This document shows, in pieces, positions 18,002 through 26,682 of a stretch of DNA of 64,000 bases (positions are counted from its first letter, which is position 1; the number at the start of each line of letters is the position of its first letter). This stretch comes from Acidobacteriaceae bacterium KBS 83 (GTDB lineage: Bacteria; Acidobacteriota; Terriglobia; Terriglobales; Acidobacteriaceae), in assembly GCA_000381585.1 (NCBI GenBank), contig KB906736.1, positions 124,001-188,000 on the forward strand, given 5' to 3'. The notes under the pieces were generated by a model that saw only the letters and a program-made list of their open reading frames with translations, had not been told where the DNA came from and searched no databases. The position numbers and the translations under genes are program-made.

Positions 18002-18631
18002 GTGAAAAAATTCGTCCCCCTCACTGTGGTCGCGCTCCTTGTCGCGACTCCGCTCCTGGCACGTCAACACACCAGCGGGAACATCAGCCTGTCCACCACC
18101 GCACTTAGCTTCAACGGCTCCAGCGGCAACGTCTCATCCCAGCCCTTGACCATCACCTCAACCGGTCGACGGTCCGTCACCATCCAAAACATCTCGTTCT
18201 CAAATGGCGTCTTCTCCGACTCCACCGTATCCCTGCCCGCCACCTTATCCCCGGGGCAGACTCTCACCGTGAAAGTAATTGCCAAACCGCAAAGTACCGC
18301 GCAAACCGGCACACTCACTGTCACCTCCACCGCGAACGACCCCACGGTTTCGCTCAGCGAAACCGCCATCAGCACAACGACCTCGCATTCGGTAAGCCTC
18401 ACCTGGCAGGCGCCTTCGAGCAGCAGCGATCCCGTCGACTCCTACCAGGTGGATCGTGCCGCTTCCGGCTCAACCCAGTACTCGACCATCGCGACCACCG
18501 TAGCCTCTTCGACCGCCTTCACCGACAACTCGGTCACTTCGGGCCATACCTACGTCTATGAAGTTCGGTCCGTCGACCAATCGGGCAACACCAGCAATCC
18601 GTCAAACACCATCACCATGACGATCCCCTAA
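18002..18631 (+). CDS. Secreted protein with SPD2/ASPM-like and fibronectin type III domains
   Basis: A 209-residue exported protein starting at GTG (18002), with GGAG 9 nt upstream. Signal peptide about 1-20 (FVPLTVVALLVATPLLA). Residues about 30-120 are a choice-of-anchor-D/ASPM-SPD2-Hydin type beta domain (LSFNGSSGNVSSQPLTITSTG, then LPATLSPGQTLTVKVIAKP). Residues about 125-209 are a fibronectin type III domain (VSLTWQAPSSSSDPVDSYQV ... YVYEVRSVDQSGNTSNPSN). Such modules serve in surface adhesion or as accessory domains. No catalytic domain is present. The gene ends just before a strong terminator. Confidence 0.83.
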   Translation: MKKFVPLTVVALLVATPLLARQHTSGNISLSTTALSFNGSSGNVSSQPLTITSTGRRSVTIQNISFSNGVFSDSTVSLPATLSPGQTLTVKVIAKPQSTAQTGTLTVTSTANDPTVSLSETAISTTTSHSVSLTWQAPSSSSDPVDSYQVDRAASGSTQYSTIATTVASSTAFTDNSVTSGHTYVYEVRSVDQSGNTSNPSNTITMTIP

Positions 18632-18660
18632 CCGCATTCAATCGGCCCCTCAAACAACAA

Positions 18661-18708
18661 GAGCGCACCATCGTCCCCCTCAGGATCGATGGTGCGCTCA
18701 GTTTATTG
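18661..18708 (+). terminator. Rho-independent terminator
   Basis: A perfect 13-bp stem, GAGCGCACCATCG (18661-18673) with CGATGGTGCGCTC (18687-18699), a 13-nt loop and the T-containing tail AGTTTATT. It lies between two convergent genes and serves mainly the plus-strand SPD2/FnIII gene. Confidence 0.8.
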
Positions 18709-18733
18709 CCGTAAATGCTGCTGACGAATCTCG

Positions 18734-20275
18734 TCAGTTGTCCCGGCGATGCAGCGTCGGCCGATCATCATCCGAGCCGTTCTGCCCATTCGGGTTGTTT
18801 TGACCATTCTGACTCGTCTGCTGCCCGTTCTGGCCGTTCGCATCCGGTGATGTGCTCGCGTGCCGCAGTGAGGGTTTCTTCTCCTGCTGCCCGTCGCGCA
18901 GTTTGCGCTTGTTCTCGATCCGCGCCAGCCGTGCCTTCACATCGTCGAACTCCGAGGTCGTAATCACATACTCATCCTTTGGCGGCAGCAGGTGGGCGAT
19001 CTCCTGCTGAGTAGCCAGGATGCGGTCCGGCGTCTGTGGATGATCGGAGAACGCCTTCGCGATCATGTTCGGCTTGGTCTTCTCCAGATGCTCGATCTTC
19101 TCGAACATGCTCGGCAGCGCCTGCGGATCGTAACCGGCGCGGTACATGTACTCAATACCAAGGAAGTCCGCTTGCCGCTCGAAGTCCCGCGAGAACTGCA
19201 GAAACGTGATCGGCACCGCCAGGCTCGCTGCTTCATAGAGCCCGTATCCCAGGCCGCCACCGACGAAGATCAGCGGAATCGTACCCATCTGCGCGTAGTT
19301 CATCCGCGTTTGTTCGCGCATCGCGTGGTGCGCCGCGACGTGCGCGATCTCGTGCGCCATCACGCCGGCCAATTCGGCTTCATCGTCCGCCGCAAGGATC
19401 AGACCGCTGTTCACGTAGAAGAATCCGCCCGGTAGCGCCATGGCGTTGATCTCATCGGAATCGATCACCCGGATCGTGAACGGCACCTTCGCGTCTGAGT
19501 TCTTCACGATGTTCTGACCGACGCGGTTCACATACTCTGTGACCATCGGATCGTTAATGAACTTCACGCTCCTCTCGATCTCCATCGAGATGCCTTTGCC
19601 CTCTTTCATCTCCGACTCGGTCGAGTACCAGTTGCCCAGCCCGCGTCCGCCGATATCGCGTGTGCCCGTCGCGCTCACATCCTCAATGCTGCCCTTCTTC
19701 ACACCCGGCATCACGCCGTTCGGCAACGGCTCCGGCGCCGTGTTCTTGCGCGCCCGGATCGACGTATCCTGCGCCGCAGCCATCTCTTCCGCGGTCGGCT
19801 GATTGTCCTTATTGTCCTGGGCGTCCTTGTCCTTCTTGTTTTTCTTATCCTTCTTTCCGTTGTCCTTCGCGTTGTCATACGCCGGAGGATTCGTCTGCGT
19901 GCTCGCAGGCGCATTCGCAGGCGTAGACTGCGCCGCTGCCGGCGCATCCTTCGCATCCGTCGCCGCCGCCGGCGCATTCTTCCCATCCGCCGCAGCCGGC
20001 GTATCCTTCGCATCCGTCGTCGCGGCTGGCGCATTCGTCCCATCCGTGGCAGTCCCGGTTGTGGGCTTGGAAGTGTCGGAAGGCGTCGGGGCGCCAGTCG
20101 TCGGTGCAGAGTTAGCGGGCGGAGTAGCTGCAGGGGGCGCGGTCTGGCTGGCGGGCGCCGTCGTGTTTGCCGGAGCCTGTGGCTGGCTCGTCTGCTGCGC
20201 CTGGAGCGTCACTGTCGCCATCGCAAGCAGCGCCGGCAGAAAAATCTTGGTTGAGGAAGGACCGGAAACCCGCAT
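18734..20275 (-). CDS. Secreted/periplasmic M48 family metalloprotease with low-complexity flanks
   Basis: A 513-residue protein. Signal peptide about 1-26, then a 150-residue Ala/Pro/Thr-rich region with near-repeats of TDAKDAPAAA and a Lys/Asp-rich block, then the M48 peptidase domain (about 215-400) with HEIAHVAAHH as the zinc motif and Glu in FERQADFLG as third ligand. This is the BepA/Oma1-like architecture associated with outer-membrane protein quality control. The C-terminal 40 residues are Asn/Gly/Gln repeats (NGQNGQQTSQNGQNNPNGQNG). Family members often carry TPRs after the protease, which are missing here. AGAGGTGG precedes the ATG. Confidence 0.9.
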   Translation of the reverse strand: MRVSGPSSTKIFLPALLAMATVTLQAQQTSQPQAPANTTAPASQTAPPAATPPANSAPTTGAPTPSDTSKPTTGTATDGTNAPAATTDAKDTPAAADGKNAPAAATDAKDAPAAAQSTPANAPASTQTNPPAYDNAKDNGKKDKKNKKDKDAQDNKDNQPTAEEMAAAQDTSIRARKNTAPEPLPNGVMPGVKKGSIEDVSATGTRDIGGRGLGNWYSTESEMKEGKGISMEIERSVKFINDPMVTEYVNRVGQNIVKNSDAKVPFTIRVIDSDEINAMALPGGFFYVNSGLILAADDEAELAGVMAHEIAHVAAHHAMREQTRMNYAQMGTIPLIFVGGGLGYGLYEAASLAVPITFLQFSRDFERQADFLGIEYMYRAGYDPQALPSMFEKIEHLEKTKPNMIAKAFSDHPQTPDRILATQQEIAHLLPPKDEYVITTSEFDDVKARLARIENKRKLRDGQQEKKPSLRHASTSPDANGQNGQQTSQNGQNNPNGQNGSDDDRPTLHRRDN

Positions 20276-20420
20276 AAGAACACCACCTCTAAAGAGAGGT
20301 CAGCTGGGACAGCCCAACGCGCGGGCAGCTCAGACTGAGCCGCTGATTAGACCATGATACGCCGCCATTGGTGAGCGGGAGCCCGGCTCTTCAGAACAAC
20401 AGAAGCGCTTCCCAAGAAAG

Positions 20421-20540
20421 CTGTCATTCGTCGCGAACCGAACCTCCAGTGTGCCAGGTCGCCCACAAAACCCAACGTGAGCGACCACAGGAAGCGAACC
20501 CCACAACTCGCGCCACCGTCGCGTCTGCCTGGCAAATCAC
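20421..20540 (-). repeat. Dispersed structured 3'-UTR repeat, copy 2
   Basis: On the minus strand it begins at the TAG stop of the inositol-phosphate synthase gene. The main hairpin is TGGTCGCTCAC with GTGGGCGACC (plus-strand arms at 20457-20462 and 20481-20486), 53 nt after the stop, followed by a CTGGAGGTTCG tail. The small GGAC/GTCC hairpin seen in the other copies is degenerate here. Confidence 0.6.
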
Positions 20541-21887
20541 CTAATCGTAATACTCGAGCCCCAGATGCGTGATCAGGTCCTCGCCCTTGATATGCCGCAG
20601 CGTGTTCTTCAGCTTCATCGACTGAATGAACAGATCATGCTCCGGATAGAGCCCCTCGGCCGTCATCGGCGACTTGAAGAAGAAGCTCAGCCACTCCTGG
20701 ATGCCGCGGTGCTTCAGCTCCGGCGTCCGCGACGCCAGGTCTAGAAACAGCACCAGGTCCAGCGCCAGGGGAGCCGCGAGGATCGAATCGCGGCACAGGA
20801 AGTCCACCTTGATCTGCATCGGATAGCCGAGCCACCCGAAGATGTCGATGTTGTCCCAACCCTCTTTATTATCACCGCGTGGCGGATAATAGTTGATGCG
20901 AACCTTGTGGTAAATGTCCCCGTACAACTCCGGGTACAGCTCCGGCTGCAAAATGAAATCCAGCACTCCCAGCTTCGACTCTTCCTTGGTCTTGAACGAC
21001 TCCGGATCGTCCAGCACCTCGCCATCCCGGTTTCCCAGAATGTTGGTCGAGTACCAGCCCGCCACGCCCAGCATGCGTGCCTTGAAGGCCGGTGCCAGCA
21101 CCGTCTTGATCAGCGTCTGCCCAGTCTTGAAGTCCTTGCCGCAGATCGGTGCGCCCGTCTTCTTCGAGAGCTCCTGCAGCGCCGGAATGTCCACCGTCAG
21201 ATTCGGCGCGCCATTCGCAAACGGAATCCTTTCCATCAGCGCGGCATACGCATAGATCTGCGAGGGTGCAATCGCCGGATCGTCTGCGAGCAGCCCCTTC
21301 TCAAACGCCTCAATCGATTGGTGACACGCCGCGGGCTCGAGAAAGATCTCCGTCGATCCGCACCAGATCATCACCTGGCGATCGGTCTTCGCCTTGAATG
21401 CCTGGATGTCGTTGCGCACCTGCTGCGCCAGGTCACACTTCGAGCGTCCCGTCTTCACATGATTGCCATTCAGCCGTTTCACGTAGTGCTGGCTGAAGAC
21501 CGCCGGCATCGGCTGAATGCTCTCAAGAAACGGCCTGATCTGGTCCAGGTGATCGCGCTCTAGCACTGCCGCAGTCTTCGCAGCCTGGTACATGTTCTCG
21601 TCGTAGATGTCCCACCCGGTAAAGACAACGTCATCGAGCTTCGCCAGCGGAACAAAATCCTTGATCAACGGCGCCTGGTTGTCGGTGCGCTTGCCCAGCC
21701 GGACCGTGCCCATCTGCGTCATCGATCCGATCGGCTTCGCAAATCCGCGCCGCACCGCCTCCACTCCGGCGATAAGCGTGGTGGCCACCGCCCCCATGCC
21801 CACAACCATCACTCCCAGTTTGCCCGTCGCGGGCGCAATCGTCGGCGGGGCAGCGGCGGCTTGGCCGCTGCTCTTCTTGCTCGTCAT
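20541..21887 (-). CDS. ino1: Inositol-3-phosphate synthase
   Basis: About 448 residues. It converts glucose 6-phosphate to 1L-myo-inositol 1-phosphate with NAD as a cycling cofactor. Visible: the Rossmann motif LGVMVVGMGAVATTLIAG, SQHYVKRLNGNH, the NG-containing TGAPICGKDFKTGQTLIKTVL block (core active-site lysines), SYNILGN-like WYSTNILGNRDGEVL, and the C-terminal LCRDSILAAPLALDLVLFLDLASR. Length fits bacterial Ino1. A TTG at 21911 would add 8 residues; I prefer ATG 21887. In this phylum the product may feed inositol lipids or compatible solutes; nothing adjacent decides which. Confidence 0.93.
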   Translation of the reverse strand: MTSKKSSGQAAAAPPTIAPATGKLGVMVVGMGAVATTLIAGVEAVRRGFAKPIGSMTQMGTVRLGKRTDNQAPLIKDFVPLAKLDDVVFTGWDIYDENMYQAAKTAAVLERDHLDQIRPFLESIQPMPAVFSQHYVKRLNGNHVKTGRSKCDLAQQVRNDIQAFKAKTDRQVMIWCGSTEIFLEPAACHQSIEAFEKGLLADDPAIAPSQIYAYAALMERIPFANGAPNLTVDIPALQELSKKTGAPICGKDFKTGQTLIKTVLAPAFKARMLGVAGWYSTNILGNRDGEVLDDPESFKTKEESKLGVLDFILQPELYPELYGDIYHKVRINYYPPRGDNKEGWDNIDIFGWLGYPMQIKVDFLCRDSILAAPLALDLVLFLDLASRTPELKHRGIQEWLSFFFKSPMTAEGLYPEHDLFIQSMKLKNTLRHIKGEDLITHLGLEYYD

Positions 21888-22090
21888 CTTTCGGGTAGTC
21901 CTCTCAGTCAATTCCTAGGGGGCAATATCAAACGGCGCAACTTCCTAGTCTGAAGGCCGTTCCCTTCTTTGGCAAATCGCGCCGGCCGGATGCGCCGCTG
22001 GAAACGTGAAATGCGTCCGTCAAATAGCAGGCGGTCGCGATGACTGCAACGATGACTAAGTAGGCCTCGGTGAAAGCAGCGCGCTCTCAG

Positions 22091-22123
22091 AAAACTCGCG
22101 GCGCAAAAAAAACGGAACGCGAG
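22091..22123 (-). terminator. Possible terminator after the carbonic anhydrase gene
   Basis: On the minus strand CTCGCG pairs with CGCGAG across a 17-nt T-rich loop and is followed by TTTTCTG. The stem is short, so this is tentative. It lies 21 bp after the stop. Confidence 0.35.
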
Positions 22124-22143
22124 TGTCGGCTCGAAATCAGGAG

Positions 22144-23007
22144 TTATTTGCTCTCCCGCACCGCTCGGTCATAGCTCGGTTGCGTAGGCCGCGCATCGTC
22201 GCGGTAGAGCTTTGAATATTCAGTGATTTCTGCTGCAGACAAGGTTACCGGGTGCTTCAGTACGTACCAGGTTACGTTCTCAGTGCAGGGTGGTGTCGTG
22301 AGAGATCCGGCAAAGGTGTAGTAGCCGCGATCAGCAGGTAGAAGGTTCGCCACGTTGATTTGAACGCTGTCCAAAAACCCTTCCTTGTTCTTCTCTTTCG
22401 GTACGTCCGCCCACAACTCGTCGATCAACGCGTTGTCTGCGCCTTGCTGCAACAGGACCGCGACAACCGCCGTTGAGCCGTCCGAGGCCACGTGTACCAG
22501 ATGCACCACCATGTCGTATCTCTTGCCCTTGATCCTCTCCTCGCTCGGTCGATGGAAGTGGAACTGTTTCAGCTCGTAGCGTTTGTCTCCCACCTTGATC
22601 GAACTGCCGGGAGCGTAATTGATCATGATCGTATGACCGTTATCGATGATGTGTAACGGTGCGGCTTTGTAGTCAAACTGAATGGCGGGCAGGTCGGCCT
22701 TTTGTGCCGCCTCAATATCAATCGGCGACTGACGATGACCGATTTTGCACGGAGCGTAGTCACTGCTGAGGTCACCCCAATGACTGGGACTCGTCTGTCC
22801 TTCGTAGCTCCAGTGTGGCGCTCCTTGCTCTTGGGCGATCACGGTTGTGACCCATACCGCGTTGGTTGCCAAAAGGATCGCGGCGCCCCGCAAGAGCATC
22901 AGCGATGCGCTGCAAACAAACTTCCCGTTCAGACCGGAGTTCCCCATCCGGGGACGCAGCACCGGGAAACCGGAGCGCTTGCTTCTCGCCCGTCGACTGA
23001 AGAGCAT
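22144..23007 (-). CDS. Alpha-type carbonic anhydrase, exported
   Basis: A 287-residue protein from the start chosen. It hydrates CO2 outside the cytoplasmic membrane. Zinc ligands of the alpha class are plain: the two His of KQFHFHRPSEE and the His of VVHLVHVASDG. DNGHTIMIN contains the proton-shuttle-like His, and SLTTPPCTENVTW holds the conserved Thr. The hydrophobic export signal (LMLLRGAAILLATNAVWVTTVIAQ) lies about 35-60 residues in, preceded by a basic leader. ATG 23007 has AAGGGGGC just upstream; the frame is open 17 codons further, and a later Met would give a more usual signal peptide. Confidence 0.9.
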   Translation of the reverse strand: MLFSRRARSKRSGFPVLRPRMGNSGLNGKFVCSASLMLLRGAAILLATNAVWVTTVIAQEQGAPHWSYEGQTSPSHWGDLSSDYAPCKIGHRQSPIDIEAAQKADLPAIQFDYKAAPLHIIDNGHTIMINYAPGSSIKVGDKRYELKQFHFHRPSEERIKGKRYDMVVHLVHVASDGSTAVVAVLLQQGADNALIDELWADVPKEKNKEGFLDSVQINVANLLPADRGYYTFAGSLTTPPCTENVTWYVLKHPVTLSAAEITEYSKLYRDDARPTQPSYDRAVRESK

Positions 23008-23174
23008 ACCGCCCCCTTTGCCGTCGATAGTCTGACTCTCAGTTTTTGTTGCCTCCAACTATAGGCCGGAATTTCGCTCCGCGAGCACGATCTTTGCGTC
23101 CCGACTGCATTGGAGAGAGCTGCCCATCCTGTCGGAGAAGAAATAGGATCGCTGCCTTTTGAGCGTACGCCGCA

Positions 23175-24068
23175 TCATGCCAGCCGCAGTGTTCCCTTAA
23201 TCGACACGCATCCTCGTCCGGAGATGCTCACGCCGCCGCTGCCTACCTCGATCTCGATCAAACTTGGCCGTCCCATCGTGAAGCCCTGCTCGATCCGGAT
23301 GCGGCCATGGCGTACCAGACCTTCCTTTACCAGCCACGCTCCGAGCGGCCCAGCCGCCGTCCCGGTAGCCGCATCCTCGATGATCCCCATCGTCGGATTG
23401 AAGAACCGTGCGTGCGCGGCAGATCCGGCGCGAGCCACATCGCGGCAGAAGAGATACGCACCCTCGCCTCCGCTCGCACGCAGTACTGAAAGCAGCCGTG
23501 CCGCGTTGGGCTTCGCCCGCTCGATTGCCGAACGATCCCGTACCGGAATCAACAAGTGCGCCGCCCCGGTCGATACCACCTGAGCCGGTCTCCCCTCCGG
23601 CAATACATCTTCGGCTTCCAGTCCCAGCGCATCTGCAAGCGCTCGAGCATCGCTCACCGTCTCGCCGAACTCCGGAGCAGCATGTTGCATCACGATCGAC
23701 CGCACTGCACCGCCACTGGAAACGACCTGCAGCGGAAGAACCCGGCCGGCGATCTTCTGACGAAATGCGGTCGTACCGTCGTGAAGCGGCAACCGTCCCG
23801 ACACCGCCAGCCACCACCACGCTCCCAGCGCATTGTGCCCGGCACCTGTCACCTCGTGTCCCGCCGCCGTGAACGAGCGCAGATGCCAATCTGCATCGTC
23901 CTTCTCTGGCTTCAGCAAAAATGTAGTCTCAGACTGATTGAACTCGCGCGCGATCCGGCGCATCGTCGACTCGTCGATCGAATCAGCGTCGGGAACAACC
24001 GCCAGCGGATTGCCTTCGAGCGGCCGATCGGAAAACACATCCACAAAAACGAACGGGACAGGATTCAT
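23175..24068 (-). CDS. PhzF family isomerase-like protein
   Basis: A 297-residue protein of the PhzF/diaminopimelate-epimerase fold. The N-terminal FVFVDVFSDRPLEGNPLAVV is the family signature, and Glu in FNQSETTFLL (about residue 45) is the position of the catalytic acid of PhzF. The second half shows the mirrored domain (ARFFNPTMGIIEDAATGTAAGPLGAWL). No phenazine genes are nearby, so the substrate is unknown and the name should not be taken as phenazine synthesis. It runs just upstream of nothing obviously related; the sigma factor gene begins its own unit. Confidence 0.88.
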   Translation of the reverse strand: MNPVPFVFVDVFSDRPLEGNPLAVVPDADSIDESTMRRIAREFNQSETTFLLKPEKDDADWHLRSFTAAGHEVTGAGHNALGAWWWLAVSGRLPLHDGTTAFRQKIAGRVLPLQVVSSGGAVRSIVMQHAAPEFGETVSDARALADALGLEAEDVLPEGRPAQVVSTGAAHLLIPVRDRSAIERAKPNAARLLSVLRASGGEGAYLFCRDVARAGSAAHARFFNPTMGIIEDAATGTAAGPLGAWLVKEGLVRHGRIRIEQGFTMGRPSLIEIEVGSGGVSISGRGCVSIKGTLRLA

Positions 24069-24111
24069 GCCGTTTGGATTCCGGCAGCGCGCTCAAGATG
24101 CGCGTAAGCCC

Positions 24112-25422
24112 CTACTTCGGGTCCAACACCTTCGTCTCTGCGACCGTCAACGCCGCCTGCCGTTCCTGCAGAAATCTCCGTACCGCTGCATCGCGCTCCA
24201 GACCGATTGCAATCTCGTAGGCCTGCCACGCTTCGCCATGCGCGCCCGTCCGTGTCAACAGCTCCGCGCGCGCCGCCCAGTAGGGCTGATACTCCGCCAG
24301 TCGCGGATCGGCCACTGCTTCCGGCAGCGCAGCAAGACCGGCAGCCGCGCCATCCCTCTCAGCAATCGCCACCGCGCGGTTGATCGCCACCACCGGCGAT
24401 CCGGAGAGCGCAAAGAGCGCATCGTACAGCGCGACCACCTCCGCCCAGTTGGCCACACCGCTCTGGCAGCGATGCACATGTGCCGACTGCAGAGCACCTT
24501 CCAGTTGATAACGGCCCGCCATCCCGCGCATCCCTGCGCGCCGCAGCAGCGCTTCCGCCTCATCGATCATCCGCGCATCCCACAACGCCGGATCCTGCTC
24601 CGTCAGCGGCACAAACTCACCCCTCGCCGAACGCCGCGCTGCACGCCGCGCCTCCGCATGTAGCATCAGGGCCAGCAAACCCAGCGCCTCAGGCTCCTCC
24701 GGCAGCAGCTCCGTCACCAGCCTCGCCATAAACATCGCCTCCGCCGTCAGGTCGCGCCGCACCACATCCATGCCGCCATCCGTTCCACCGCCGGGACCGG
24801 TCCAGCCCTCGGCAAACGCGGCATAGATCGCCTCCAGCACCGTATCCAGCCGCGCCGCCAGTTCCTCGCGCTCCGGAACGCGGAACGGAATCCCCGCTTG
24901 CCGTATCTTGTCCTTCGCTCGCACCAGCCGCTTGCCCATCGCCGCCGGCGACGAGAGAAACGCCGACGCAATTGTCTTCGCGTCCAGTCCCAGCACCACC
25001 TGCAACATCAGCGGCGCGCGCACCCCCGCCTCGATCGACGGATGCGCGCACGCAAACAACAGCGCCAGCCGCCGATCGGGAATCTCCGCATTCTCCGCCG
25101 CTGCCGCCTCCAGGCCCTCGGCGATGATCTGCAACTCTCCCGCCGCAGCCTCCGTCGTCGAATGCCGCCGCCCCGCGTCGATCACCTTGCGCCGCGCCAC
25201 CGTCAGCAGCCAGCCCTCAGGATTCGCCGGACAGCCGTTGCGCGGCCAGTCTGCCAGCGCGGAAAGAAACGCCTCTGACAACGCGTCCTCCGCTGCCGTT
25301 ACGTCGTGTGTCCGCGCCGCCAGAAAGGCGACAAGCTTGCCGTAGCTGCGCCGCGCTACCGCATCTGCGGTCTCGCGTGCTTCCTCGTCGCCTTTTTCCA
25401 CTTCGACGGCACGGACACTCAT
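24112..25422 (-). CDS. ECF sigma factor with C-terminal TPR-like extension (ECF42 type)
   Basis: A 436-residue RNA polymerase sigma factor. Sigma region 2 is about 20-85 (YGKLVAFLAARTHDVTAAEDALSEAFLSAL, then NPEGWLLTVARRKVID), and region 4 about 130-185 (LMLQVVLGLDAKTIASAFLSSPAAMGKRLVRAKDKIR). The remaining 250 residues are the long helical/TPR-like domain typical of ECF42 (DUF6596), with ELLPEEPEALGLLALMLHAEAR and SPVVAINRAVAIAERDG. ECF42 factors are encoded next to DGPF/YCII proteins, as here: the start ATG overlaps the partner stop by 4 bp (ATGA). No anti-sigma factor is present; the C-terminal domain is thought to control activity. Confidence 0.92.
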   Translation of the reverse strand: MSVRAVEVEKGDEEARETADAVARRSYGKLVAFLAARTHDVTAAEDALSEAFLSALADWPRNGCPANPEGWLLTVARRKVIDAGRRHSTTEAAAGELQIIAEGLEAAAAENAEIPDRRLALLFACAHPSIEAGVRAPLMLQVVLGLDAKTIASAFLSSPAAMGKRLVRAKDKIRQAGIPFRVPEREELAARLDTVLEAIYAAFAEGWTGPGGGTDGGMDVVRRDLTAEAMFMARLVTELLPEEPEALGLLALMLHAEARRAARRSARGEFVPLTEQDPALWDARMIDEAEALLRRAGMRGMAGRYQLEGALQSAHVHRCQSGVANWAEVVALYDALFALSGSPVVAINRAVAIAERDGAAAGLAALPEAVADPRLAEYQPYWAARAELLTRTGAHGEAWQAYEIAIGLERDAAVRRFLQERQAALTVAETKVLDPK

Positions 25423-25787
25423 GGCATCACTTGCGAAGCCGACATCGCCCACACCGGGCGCACCTCGATCGTTCCATGGCTCGCGCCCGGGCAGCGCGCC
25501 GCCCACGCAATCGCCCCATCCAGATCCGGCGCCTCGACCAGGTAATAGCCGCCCAGTTGTTCCTTCGCATCCGCATACGGGCCGTCCAGCACCTGCTGCT
25601 TGCCGTTGGCGATCTTTACCGTGGTCGCCGAGGAGACAGGCTGCAACCGGTTCGAGCCCACATAGGCGCCGGCCTTCTTCAATGCCTCGGTATATGCCAT
25701 GTAAGCCGCATACCCCTGCTGCTGTTCGGCCTCGGTCATCTTCGACCAGCCATTCTCGTCTGCGTGAAGCAACAAAAGATATTGCAT
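25419..25787 (-). CDS. YCII/DGPF domain protein, partner of the sigma factor
   Basis: A 122-residue protein of the YCII-related family. It starts MQYLLLLHADENGWSKMT and contains the DGPF-type motif as LDGPYADAKEQLGGYYLVEA (about residues 65-86), with the family's ferredoxin-like pattern to the end (GTIEVRPVW). GAGGAG lies 8 nt before the ATG. It is the first gene of a two-gene unit with the ECF42 sigma factor. In the ECF42 literature DGPF genes are the usual neighbours and targets. Its biochemical role is unknown. Confidence 0.9.
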   Translation of the reverse strand: MQYLLLLHADENGWSKMTEAEQQQGYAAYMAYTEALKKAGAYVGSNRLQPVSSATTVKIANGKQQVLDGPYADAKEQLGGYYLVEAPDLDGAIAWAARCPGASHGTIEVRPVWAMSASQVMP

Positions 25788-26008
25788 GAAAATTCTCCTC
25801 GTCGATTGTCAGCGGGCATTCTGTCCGCTCTACTCCCATGACGCGTGACTATCCGCCATTTGGACAGCGTGTGATTTTTTTCTTCAGAGCGAGCGGGTGC
25901 TTCCTCCCGCCCTTCAGGCAGCACGAAAGCAAAGAGATAGTCCACCTCCCCGACTCGCCATCTCCAGCTCCACCCAAGGTGCAGATCGTAATTGAATTTG
26001 AAAAATCC

Positions 26009-26037
26009 TTGACAACACTCTTAGCAATGCTTAGTGT
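26009..26037 (+). promoter_or_regulatory. Probable sigma-70-type promoter of the GntR-ABC operon
   Basis: TTGACA at 26009-26014, a 17-bp spacer, and a weak -10 TAGTGT at 26032-26037. The -10 lies inside the left arm of the palindrome, so a bound repressor would block polymerase. Confidence 0.5.
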
Positions 26038-26061
26038 TGTAGTCAAGTACAACACTAAGCA
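26028..26061. promoter_or_regulatory. Perfect palindromic operator, 14-bp arms
   Basis: TGCTTAGTGTTGTA and TACAACACTAAGCA flank a 6-bp centre (GTCAAG) without a mismatch. A diverged half-site-like stretch (ACAACACTCTTAGCA) precedes it. The core resembles the TAGTGTA/TACACTA operators of YtrA-subfamily GntR repressors, and such a regulator is encoded 620 bp downstream in the same operon. Confidence 0.75.
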
Positions 26062-26119
26062 CCTGAGCAAGCGAAACACACCGGGGACCAAATGCAAAGG
26101 CGCTTCCGGAGAAATGCGT

Positions 26120-26659
26120 ATGAAATGCCTTCGTCTTATGCTGTCCGTCGTTCTGGTCTCGTTCGCAACCGCAGCTTGCGCCCAATCAGGGGCGCAAAAG
26201 TCATTCGACTCATTGAAAGCCTTGGCAGGCACCTGGCAAGGCCCTGTGACTATCCTCCCGAAGGGTTCCGGCATGGGAGAGAACACGACCATGCAGGTCT
26301 CCTTGCGCGTGACCTCGCGAGGAAACGCGCTCGTGCACGAGATGAAGGAAGCGGGAAAACCAGAAGACCCGGCGCATTACGACCATCCAGTCACCATGCT
26401 CTATCTGGACGGTGACCGCCTGCTCCTTACCCACTATTGCGACGCCGGCAACAGGCCGCGCATGGTTGCGAAGAGCTCGCCCGACGGAAAGACGGTGGAA
26501 TTTGATTTCCTCGACCTCTCTGGCGGCACAGAGCACGGCCACATGGACCACGCAGTCTTCACCATCGTCGATCCCAACCATCATGTTGAGGACTGGACGT
26601 ACATGATGCCGGGGGACAAGCGGATGCATGCGCACTTCGACCTCGCGCGGGCAAAATAG
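26120..26659 (+). CDS. Secreted protein of unknown function, first gene of the GntR-ABC operon
   Basis: A 179-residue protein with a signal peptide (MKCLRLMLSVVLVSFATAACAQ; cleavage after AQ or a lipobox-like ATAAC). The mature part starts with FDSLKALAGTWQGPVTI, the opening of DUF1579-like/lipocalin-type barrels, and continues with alternating beta strands (TMQVSLRVTSRGNALVHEM, MLYLDGDRLLLTHYCDAG, VEFDFLDLSGG, FTIVDPNHHVEDWTYM). I start at ATG 26120, with GGAG 8 nt upstream; the ATG at 26114 is too close to that site. It is followed 23 bp later by the GntR gene. It could bind or sense a hydrophobic ligand exported by the ABC system, but this is inference. Confidence 0.75.
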   Translation: MKCLRLMLSVVLVSFATAACAQSGAQKSFDSLKALAGTWQGPVTILPKGSGMGENTTMQVSLRVTSRGNALVHEMKEAGKPEDPAHYDHPVTMLYLDGDRLLLTHYCDAGNRPRMVAKSSPDGKTVEFDFLDLSGGTEHGHMDHAVFTIVDPNHHVEDWTYMMPGDKRMHAHFDLARAK

Positions 26660-26682
26660 CCGAAGGGCTCTCAGGGAACAGG

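Larger units (their letters stand above)
25788..26119. other. Divergent promoter region between the sigma unit and the GntR-ABC operon
   Basis: 332 bp between two divergent transcription units. The right-hand part (26000-26065) is AT-rich and holds the palindromic operator and promoter listed separately. The left part should hold the promoter of the YCII-sigma pair; I see no convincing hexamers there and no gene. Confidence 0.6.
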
